A DNA stretch of 5,369 nucleotides from an uncultured Nitrosopumilaceae archaeon (GTDB lineage: Archaea > Thermoproteota > Nitrososphaeria > Nitrososphaerales > Nitrosopumilaceae), in the NCBI GenBank assembly GCA_937875805.1, contig CALFHG010000254.1:1-5369 (forward strand). The letters run 5' to 3'. The notes beneath the pieces are model-generated. The model worked only from the letters and a program-made list of their open reading frames with translations. It was not told where the DNA came from and searched no databases. The position numbers and the translations under genes were made by a program. Below, in pieces: positions 1 through 5,096 of this stretch (positions are counted from its first letter, which is position 1; each line of letters begins with the position of its first letter).

Positions 1-84
1 CTACCAAAAGTATTGATTCATGCAGAAGCAATGGAAAAAAAATACATTGAACTCAGAGAACTCACATGCCCTGATGATGACTGA
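1..84 (+). CDS. C-terminal end of an unidentified protein (5' truncated)
   Basis: Frame 1 is open from the window edge to a TGA at 82-84 and encodes 27 residues ending in ELRELTCPDDD. The helix-like, charged tail with an acidic end is typical of a soluble protein terminus, but it is too short for me to assign a family. Codon use (AAA, GAA, ATT preferred) matches the genes downstream. The stop lies 36 bases before the ferredoxin gene, and the box A of that gene sits in this gap, so the two are probably not obligatorily co-transcribed. Confidence 0.6.
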   Translation, partial: LPKVLIHAEAMEKKYIELRELTCPDDD

Positions 85-91
85 TAACCTT

Positions 92-99
92 TTTAAATA
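92..99 (+). promoter_or_regulatory. TATA box (box A) of the ferredoxin gene
   Basis: TTTAAATA is centred about 25 bases upstream of the ATG at 121. This matches the archaeal TATA-to-start-site distance if transcription begins at or next to the start codon, giving a leaderless mRNA. No purine-rich Shine-Dalgarno motif lies between the box and the ATG. Confidence 0.6.
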
Positions 100-120
100 A
101 AATCAAGTTACTCAAATCAC

Positions 121-1071
121 ATGTCTTTACTTCTTAAAGACCGAGTATGGTCAATGGAAACTGCCACTGCAAAACGTGGTGTTTATCCTTTACATGGATT
201 CAAACTTGGACTATACAGATTACCAATTAAATTAGAAGAACCTGGTGAGATACGATCTGTTCATGACGGTCTCAAAAAGGCATTTGAAATGGACATGTAT
301 GCCGATAGGATTTACGCCACATATCGTTGGAAAGAACAAAACATGGATGATCCTGATGCCAAAGGATACGAGGAAGTTGACTTGTCAGTTACAGTTGAAA
401 TTGTCACTGGTGAAGTTGGAGATATTATTTATCAAATTTTTCCAATTGAAAAATTCGGTGATCCTAATTGGGTTAAAGATTATAGAAAGAAAGCAGACCA
501 TTTTGCTAAATTAGTTATTGATACAATTTTACGAAATACTATTTTAGCAGACAAAATGATTTCACATCTTGTTAAATCTGAAAAAATTTCTGAAGTTGCA
601 GCCATTCAAAAACTAGAAGAACTAACTCCTCTTGCAAAAATTGTTCTTGGTGCCAAACTAAAACCAGTTGAGGCAAAAGAAGATGAAGAAGGAGAAGAAG
701 ATGATGATTCATTTGAAATTCCTGACGGGGCAAAACCTGGTCCAATTGATGTTAATTACAAATCAAAAATGAAATCAACTGCAGCATATGATGCTATGGG
801 ATATTCAATCAAAACTTGGGGAAGAAAGGGTACAAGCAACGGTATCATGGGAGTTTGGGGAGAATTTGTTTCAGTAGATTATGATATTTGTATTGCAGAT
901 GGCGGGTGTCTTGAGGCTTGTCCTGTAGGTGTATACGAATGGTTTGATACACCTGGCAATCCTGCTTCAGAACAAAAACCATTAATGTCAAAAGAACCTG
1001 ATTGTATTTTCTGTCTTGCATGTGAGGGTGTATGTCCTCCACAAGCAATCAAAATTTACGAGCAAAAATAA
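121..1071 (+). CDS. Ferredoxin-domain protein, zinc-ferredoxin-like, with a novel N-terminal domain
   Basis: This is a probable soluble electron carrier. Residues about 205-316 resemble the archaeal (Sulfolobus/Thermoplasma) zinc-containing ferredoxin. Cluster-binding motif one is C257-x2-D260-x2-C263-x3-C267-P and motif two is C295-x2-C298-x2-C301-x3-C305-P. Asp in the second position of motif one is the family signature for a [3Fe-4S] cluster beside a [4Fe-4S] cluster. The GVYEWFDTPGNPASE segment between the motifs is also family-typical. However, residues 205-316 contain no histidine: the position of Sulfolobus His34 is Trp246 and that of Asp76 is Leu288, so the zinc site is evidently lost. 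Residues 1-180 form a domain I do not recognise, joined by an acidic linker (184-196, E/D-rich). The protein is about three times the usual ferredoxin length. ATG 121 is chosen because it fits the TATA spacing; Met12 is a weaker alternative. The gene has its own promoter, and the next gene starts 53 bases after its stop. Confidence 0.9.
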   Translation: MSLLLKDRVWSMETATAKRGVYPLHGFKLGLYRLPIKLEEPGEIRSVHDGLKKAFEMDMYADRIYATYRWKEQNMDDPDAKGYEEVDLSVTVEIVTGEVGDIIYQIFPIEKFGDPNWVKDYRKKADHFAKLVIDTILRNTILADKMISHLVKSEKISEVAAIQKLEELTPLAKIVLGAKLKPVEAKEDEEGEEDDDSFEIPDGAKPGPIDVNYKSKMKSTAAYDAMGYSIKTWGRKGTSNGIMGVWGEFVSVDYDICIADGGCLEACPVGVYEWFDTPGNPASEQKPLMSKEPDCIFCLACEGVCPPQAIKIYEQK

Positions 1072-1087
1072 TTTTAATTTCTTGCAA

Positions 1088-1095
1088 TTTAAATA
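1088..1095 (+). promoter_or_regulatory. TATA box of the glycosyltransferase gene
   Basis: TTTAAATA lies 33 bases centre-to-start before ATG 1125, predicting a transcription start near 1115-1120 and a very short leader. It is identical to the box in front of the ferredoxin gene. The T-rich stretch right after the ferredoxin stop (1072-1082) could end the upstream transcript, so this gene is probably transcribed independently. Confidence 0.5.
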
Positions 1096-1124
1096 ACAAC
1101 TGATAATTCTGTGAAATTAGGGAT

Positions 1125-3182
1125 ATGGCAATCAACCCTTTTACTTCATTTGTATTTGATCTATTCATTTTCTCTGCTATAATTATCACAGCATATACTG
1201 TTAATTTCTATTATCTTGCAATTCTTGCTAGAACTAGAAAAGAACCTTACCCTACTGTTGACTGGGGAACTCCTACAGTTACAATCCAATTACCAATTTA
1301 CAATGAAAAGTATGTTGCAAAACGACTTGTAGATGCTGTTTGTAATTTAGATTATCCAAAAGACAAAATGAGAATAATGGTATGTGATGATTCTGATGAT
1401 GATACTGTTGAATTACTTGGAAATCTAATTGATGATTACAAAAAACAAGGATTTCAAATTGAACATGTGAGACGTGGAACCAGAATAGGGTACAAAGCTG
1501 GTGCTTTAAAACATGCAATGAAAACAACTGATACTGATCTTGTTGCAATCTTTGATGCTGATTTTATTCCTCCGGATTGGTTTCTTAAACGAGCAATACC
1601 TCATTTCTCCTCATCAAAAATAGGACTAGTTCAGTGTAGATGGGGACACGTCAATGAAAATTATTCTACCATTACTCAGGTACAGGCACTCAGTATTGAT
1701 TTTCATTTCCTCGTAGAGCAAAAAGCAAAAAGCAATTCCCATCTTTTCATGAATTTTAATGGTACTGCAGGAATTTGGAGACGTGCTTGTATTGAAGATG
1801 CTGGAGGTTGGCACACTGCTACACTTGTAGAAGACCTTGATCTTAGTTATCGAGCACAAATGAAAGGTTGGAAATGTTTGTTCTTGCCTGACATTGTTGT
1901 AGAAGCTGAATTACCTGCACAAATGAATGGGGCTAAACGGCAACAATTCCGTTGGGCAAAAGGATCAATTCAATGTGCAATCAAATTGCTATCTGATGTT
2001 GCTCTAAAACGTAATGTTGCAATTGAGGCAAAAATTCAGGCATTTATCCAACTCACTCGCCATATTGTTTATCCACTGGTACTGATACAATTTTTGGCAT
2101 TACCTGTGTTGTTAGCAGGACAAGTTAATCTCTATGTGGTAAATGTTCTTCCTGTTTTGACAATTGCACTATATCTTGCAATGGGTCCTGGAGCATTTCT
2201 TATTGTAATACATGGAATGTATGATAAATCATGGAAGTCTAAAGCAAAATTACTTCCAGCATTACTTGTCTATAATGCTGGTATGGCTGTAAACAATACT
2301 GTTGCAGTATTTGATGCAGTTCTTGGCAAGAAAAATGAATTTCATAGAACTCCAAAATATGGAATCGTAACAAAGCAAGATGATTGGAGAAACAAGGCTT
2401 ACAATTTACCTTTTACACAAACAACTCTTTTGGAAATATTTTTTGGTGTATATGGAATAATGGGTATTTTCATTGCCATTTTTTCAAACAATCCTGTGTT
2501 TGTACCAATTATTGCTCTTCAAGCTATTGGCTTTTTCTACATTGCATATCTGAGTATATCCCATACTCGATTTAAAAGAAATAAATCAAGTGATAATCGA
2601 CCAAAAACTAAGAAGGAAAAAATGGCAAATACTGTTTACAAACTTTCCATGATTGGAATACTTGGAATAATTATCTTTGGAGGATATATGGCAATTTCTG
2701 GTTATAATTCTGATATTTATCCTCTTGATAGAATTAGAGGAAATCTTGATGGTATCATGACTTCTTCTGATCCTAATGTAATTCGTAATCATTTAGTGGC
2801 AATTCAGGCTGATTTGGATATCTTGATGGTGAGTTTACCTGAAACTGTTGATTCTGAAGGTAAAGTAATTTCAAGAAACCCTGTTTGGTTGTTTGGCACA
2901 GAATCTACAAATTTCCTTCGAATTCAAAATAACATAAACACGATGCTTGCAGGTATTGATGAAATCTCATCGATTTCAAAAGAAAACTCTGCATATCATA
3001 CTGGAATGCTTGATATCAATGATAGGGCACTAATACTGAAAATCAACATTATGGATGCAACTCCCTACATGTATGTCAGCCTTGCAAATATGATGATGAG
3101 TGCTATTTGGATTGCAGCAATTATTGGAATCTTTGCTGCATTAAAAAGAAAGAAAGAACAACTCAATAAACTTGACGAATAG
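1125..3182 (+). CDS. Membrane glycosyltransferase family 2, cellulose/mannan-synthase-like, with extra C-terminal external domain
   Basis: This is a processive-type GT2 enzyme, expected to use a nucleotide sugar in the cytoplasm and move or attach glycan at the cell membrane. All catalytic signatures are visible: PIYNE (57-61), D88-D89 for the nucleotide, DAD (D144, D146) for the metal, FNGTAG (211-216), the VED variant of the TED base motif (E236, D237) and QQFRW (Q273, R276, W277) of the QxxRW type. Hydrophobic segments lie near 8-34, 312-333, 338-364, 376-398 (perhaps an interface helix before the FHRTPKYG motif), 432-453 and 457-478. After a basic linker (482-498) a further pair of membrane helices (503-525, 652-673) brackets about 125 residues that should face outside, and the tail is basic. 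This last module is not part of standard GT2 enzymes and I do not recognise it. The sugar specificity cannot be read from sequence; cellulose, mannan or another hexose polymer, or an S-layer/lipid glycan, are all possible. Stop TAG is followed by an in-frame TGA. Confidence 0.9.
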   Translation: MAINPFTSFVFDLFIFSAIIITAYTVNFYYLAILARTRKEPYPTVDWGTPTVTIQLPIYNEKYVAKRLVDAVCNLDYPKDKMRIMVCDDSDDDTVELLGNLIDDYKKQGFQIEHVRRGTRIGYKAGALKHAMKTTDTDLVAIFDADFIPPDWFLKRAIPHFSSSKIGLVQCRWGHVNENYSTITQVQALSIDFHFLVEQKAKSNSHLFMNFNGTAGIWRRACIEDAGGWHTATLVEDLDLSYRAQMKGWKCLFLPDIVVEAELPAQMNGAKRQQFRWAKGSIQCAIKLLSDVALKRNVAIEAKIQAFIQLTRHIVYPLVLIQFLALPVLLAGQVNLYVVNVLPVLTIALYLAMGPGAFLIVIHGMYDKSWKSKAKLLPALLVYNAGMAVNNTVAVFDAVLGKKNEFHRTPKYGIVTKQDDWRNKAYNLPFTQTTLLEIFFGVYGIMGIFIAIFSNNPVFVPIIALQAIGFFYIAYLSISHTRFKRNKSSDNRPKTKKEKMANTVYKLSMIGILGIIIFGGYMAISGYNSDIYPLDRIRGNLDGIMTSSDPNVIRNHLVAIQADLDILMVSLPETVDSEGKVISRNPVWLFGTESTNFLRIQNNINTMLAGIDEISSISKENSAYHTGMLDINDRALILKINIMDATPYMYVSLANMMMSAIWIAAIIGIFAALKRKKEQLNKLDE
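3143..3157 (-). terminator. Candidate oligo-T terminator of the coiled-coil gene
   Basis: Read on the minus strand this is TTTCTTTCTTTTT, about 30-45 bases beyond the stop of the coiled-coil gene, and it lies inside the antisense of the glycosyltransferase 3' end. Archaeal RNA polymerase often terminates at such T-rich runs without a hairpin. It also encodes the Lys-rich tail on the other strand, so the base composition has another explanation. Confidence 0.3.
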
Positions 3183-3185
3183 TGA

Positions 3186-4679
3186 TTAAGAAATATTTAG
3201 ATCCTTTCTAATTTCATCTACTGCTCTAATTCCATAAATGTCTCTTACTTGCTGAATTCTAATTGCCTCTTTTAGCATATCTTTGCCTATTGCATTTGTT
3301 AAAATTGAATAGACATCACTGAATCTTACTTCCCATTTGTCTGCGCAATCTAACATTTTGCCTACTGCCCATTGTCTTACTTCGTGAGGTAGTGGAATAT
3401 TTTCTCCAGATTCTATTGAGATTTTATCAAACAAATTTACAATGCCAGCTGTTTGTGATGCCATTTTTTCAATATCTTTTACAACTCCGTATTTTGACTC
3501 TGCATTCATTCTAATATTTGATTGATACTCTGATAGCTTTAACAACGCCATAACTTCTTTTGATGAATTACTAGATGCCTTACTTGTAACTTCTTTGACT
3601 GATTGTAATTCCTGAAATAGTCTTTCAGATTTTTTATGAAATTCAATTGTGGATTCATCTTGTCTCTTTAATGTGTCAGAGACTGATGATATTTTTTGTT
3701 CAATACTGTTTGTTTTATCAAATACATTTTCTTTAAAATTAGAAAAATCATCTTGAACTGATTTTAGTCCTTCTCCAACAAATGCTGTAGAGTCTGCTCT
3801 TTGTACTAGGGCACCAACCTCAGTCTCAATTTTATCTATTTTTCCACCTAGATCTTTGATGGTTTCAATACTCAAATTGTCTACAACATTTGCTTTTGAT
3901 GATATAGCGTTAAATTGTTCTTTGAGACCATCAATTACTCCTCCCAATGAATCAATTTTTGATGCTTTTGATGAAATGGCATCAATTGTAATTTTGATTG
4001 CATCTAATTCTGAATGAAGGTTTGAAGTAGATGATACTCCATCTGAAATTCTTCCAAGTTCTTGTTTGAGACTTTCAATAATTTGAGAACCTGTATCTAA
4101 TTTTGCAGTTTTTCCTGAAATTTCATTTATGGTATTTTTTAAATTATCCATTTCAGATCCAATTTTTAAAAATGAATCTGTCTTTCCAGAAACTTTTCTT
4201 AGATCCTCTCTTACTTCATCAATTCTTTGAGCAATTTTGATAATCATTTGAGAATTATTTTTAATTGAATTCATACTGTCTTCGACTTGTTCTGGTTTTG
4301 ATAATTTTTGTAATTCAGAAATTCTACTGATTTCATTTTCTAATTTGGAAGTCTGGTCGTTAATTTTATTAACTAAATTTGATTGTGATCTGACTTGGTT
4401 TAATCCTGCGTATAATTTTTGAGTATCATCTTCTATAATGTTAATTTGTTTTGATTGTTTTTGAATATGCTCTAATGTGGATGTTAATGCATCAATCATC
4501 CCTTTCATAGAAATTAGAACTTTTTGATTTTCACCAAATATTTTTGACATTACTTTGATCTCTTTTTGTAATGCTTTGTTTGAATCTGAAACTGATGCTA
4601 CCTTTTTTAATATCGCTGAAGGATTAGGCTCTTTTTTTGCCTTTACTGTTATTTTCTTCTTTGTGATTTTGGCAGCCAT
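3186..4679 (-). CDS. Long coiled-coil protein with 24-residue repeats and conserved-looking C-terminal domain
   Basis: The function is unknown. The 497-residue product has four regions. Residues 1-17 are lysine-rich (7 Lys), suggesting contact with nucleic acid or acidic lipid. Residues about 30-80 are a first helical segment. Residues 82-314 are a tandem array of 24-residue coiled-coil repeats with consensus ISxKaxkidxL.. xIdxLKxxi. Residues about 315-420 are further coiled coil, and residues about 425-497 are a compact, less repetitive domain containing PHEVRQWAVGKMLD and IRIQQVRDIYGIRAVDEIR. There is no signal peptide or membrane helix, so it should be cytoplasmic or nucleoid-associated. 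SMC-like or chemotaxis-receptor-like annotations could arise from the coiled coil, but I see no Walker motif, HAMP domain or receptor hairpin tip. The gene is convergent with the glycosyltransferase (three bases between stops) and lies 60 bases downstream of the zinc-finger gene on the same strand. ATG 4679 is the only good start; the next Met is residue 44. Confidence 0.85.
   Translation of the reverse strand: MAAKITKKKITVKAKKEPNPSAILKKVASVSDSNKALQKEIKVMSKIFGENQKVLISMKGMIDALTSTLEHIQKQSKQINIIEDDTQKLYAGLNQVRSQSNLVNKINDQTSKLENEISRISELQKLSKPEQVEDSMNSIKNNSQMIIKIAQRIDEVREDLRKVSGKTDSFLKIGSEMDNLKNTINEISGKTAKLDTGSQIIESLKQELGRISDGVSSTSNLHSELDAIKITIDAISSKASKIDSLGGVIDGLKEQFNAISSKANVVDNLSIETIKDLGGKIDKIETEVGALVQRADSTAFVGEGLKSVQDDFSNFKENVFDKTNSIEQKISSVSDTLKRQDESTIEFHKKSERLFQELQSVKEVTSKASSNSSKEVMALLKLSEYQSNIRMNAESKYGVVKDIEKMASQTAGIVNLFDKISIESGENIPLPHEVRQWAVGKMLDCADKWEVRFSDVYSILTNAIGKDMLKEAIRIQQVRDIYGIRAVDEIRKDLNIS
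3738..4436 (-). repeat. Array of 72-base (24-residue) coding repeats within the coiled-coil gene
   Basis: Copies begin at residues 82, 106, 139, 163, 187, 211, 235, 259 and 291. Five consecutive copies (139-258) are exactly 24 residues each; the 259 copy has one inserted residue, and spacers of 9 and 7 residues separate the outer copies. Shared positions are 1 (I/V/L), 5 (T/A/V/S), 8, 11, 15 (I/M/L/V), 18 (mostly L/I/V) and 22 (mostly I/L/F/V). The strongest pair, starting at residues 235 and 259, also matches at DNA level: TGCTTTTGATGA recurs at 3891 and 3963, exactly 72 bases apart. The array probably grew by duplication of a helical unit. Confidence 0.8.
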
Positions 4680-4693
4680 GTAAAATCATTTAA

Positions 4694-4710
4694 AATTTAA
4701 AGATAAAAAA
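4694..4710 (-). promoter_or_regulatory. AT-rich box A region of the coiled-coil gene
   Basis: On the minus strand this reads TTTTTTATC followed by TTTAAATT, ending about 15 bases before the ATG at 4679. The first half is centred near -27, as expected for a leaderless archaeal transcript; the second half is the better TATA match but is rather close to the start. The T run may also terminate the upstream zinc-finger transcript. Which bases are the true box cannot be decided by eye. Confidence 0.4.
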
Positions 4711-4739
4711 GTTGGGTGTAAAATAAAACATGTAAAGTG

Positions 4740-4847
4740 TTACTTGTTTACCACTGTTGGTTCATGAAGTAACTCATGAAATGTTTTTTCAGCCAAACCG
4801 TTGACTGTTTCAATAAATCCTCTTGGACAATATTCACATTGAATCAT
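4740..4847 (-). CDS. Zinc-finger microprotein, single C2H2-type finger (35 aa)
   Basis: This short gene encodes a protein starting MIQCEYCPRGFIETVNG and ending in TVVNK. It holds one C2H2-type zinc-finger pattern: C4-x2-C7-x16-H24-x3-H28, with Phe11 at the C-x3-F position of classical fingers; the loop is about four residues longer than the classical 12. Almost the entire protein is the finger. Likely roles are binding DNA, RNA or a protein partner as a small regulator; the sequence cannot say which. ATG 4847 is the only in-frame ATG before an upstream in-frame TAG, and a TATA-like box is centred about 26 bases before it, fitting a leaderless message. It lies 60 bases upstream of the coiled-coil gene on the same strand, so read-through could link the two. 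What makes it credible despite its length is the combination of correct metal-ligand spacing, neighbour-like codon use and a well-placed promoter. Confidence 0.7.
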   Translation of the reverse strand: MIQCEYCPRGFIETVNGLAEKTFHELLHEPTVVNK

Positions 4848-4872
4848 ATAGTACGGTATGGTACCGTACTAT
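4848..4872. promoter_or_regulatory. Perfect 25-base palindrome (11+3+11), probable operator
   Basis: The arms are ATAGTACGGTA (4848-4858) and its exact reverse complement (4862-4872) around a TGG centre. The element touches the start codon of the zinc-finger gene on one side and overlaps its TATA-like box on the other. If that mRNA is leaderless the palindrome is not transcribed, so a dimeric DNA-binding protein site is more likely than an RNA hairpin. Binding there would block the polymerase start region. It may be autoregulatory or may serve another repressor; a role in the divergent antiporter gene is less likely, as that start is over 220 bases away. Confidence 0.6.
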
Positions 4873-4877
4873 TAATA
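4870..4877 (-). promoter_or_regulatory. TATA-like box of the zinc-finger gene
   Basis: TATTAATA is centred 26-27 bases upstream of ATG 4847 on the minus strand, the standard archaeal distance for a leaderless transcript. The box is self-complementary, so orientation is inferred from the gene. Its proximal three bases are shared with the palindrome. Confidence 0.5.
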
Positions 4878-5068
4878 CTAAGGTGATTACAAAATAACCA
4901 AGTATACAGTCAGATACCCCAGGTCATATCTCTTCATTTTATTCAGTAGACCTAATCATCATTCTGCATATTGATCACGATGTTTGGGCATAAAGGGGTT
5001 AAATATTTTCAAAACAAATGAGGCTGTATTGAGCCGAGAGTATTTTTCATATTTTTAATTCGTAATCG
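4878..5068. other. Intergenic region without a convincing gene
   Basis: Only very short reading frames (10-16 codons) occur on either strand and none has a recognisable motif. A second TATA-like motif, TTAAATAT at 4999-5006 (+), could give an alternative antiporter transcript with a leader of roughly 65-70 bases. A tiny hairpin (GGCT 5022-5025 with AGCC 5032-5035) followed by T-rich DNA (5042-5057) could be a weak terminator or chance. I see no tRNA, CRISPR or mobile-element feature. Confidence 0.5.
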
Positions 5069-5076
5069 TTTTTAAA
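5069..5076 (+). promoter_or_regulatory. TATA box of the antiporter gene
   Basis: TTTTTAAA is centred about 25 bases before ATG 5097, the same arrangement as for the ferredoxin gene, implying a leaderless mRNA. No Shine-Dalgarno sequence precedes the ATG. Confidence 0.55.
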
Positions 5077-5096
5077 GAAATTTGTTGACTGATGAT

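Noticed and set aside
845..1048. 67-codon open frame on the minus strand
   Set aside because: It lies entirely opposite the iron-sulfur cluster motifs of the ferredoxin, has no recognisable domain and no promoter, and is a shadow frame.
1279..1859. Minus-strand frames of 89 and 77 codons opposite the glycosyltransferase catalytic domain
   Set aside because: The sense strand carries all GT2 motifs in this interval; the antisense peptides are His/Gln-rich products of complementary codons with no domain.
2384..2575. 63-codon plus-strand frame rich in Phe, Cys and Tyr
   Set aside because: It is an out-of-frame reading of glycosyltransferase membrane helices; the unusual composition comes from T-rich codons.
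3738..4436. CRISPR-like or satellite DNA explanation for the 72-base period
   Set aside because: The repeats are in frame, vary in a way that keeps hydrophobic core positions, and there are no identical repeats with unique spacers.
3186..4679. Reading the coiled-coil protein as an SMC ATPase or chemotaxis receptor
   Set aside because: There is no Walker A/B or ABC signature, no membrane helix, no HAMP domain and no conserved receptor hairpin tip; similarity would come only from coiled-coil composition.
4761..4780. Inverted repeat TTCATGA ... TCATGAA (7-base arms, 6-base spacer)
   Set aside because: It lies inside the zinc-finger gene and is explained by the encoded HELLHE peptide, with CAT-GA repeated and TCATGA being self-complementary.
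4891..4989. Tiny minus-strand frames of 10-16 codons (for example MPKHRDQYAE)
   Set aside because: They have no motif, no well-spaced promoter and lengths expected by chance; unlike the zinc-finger gene they have no internal evidence of function.
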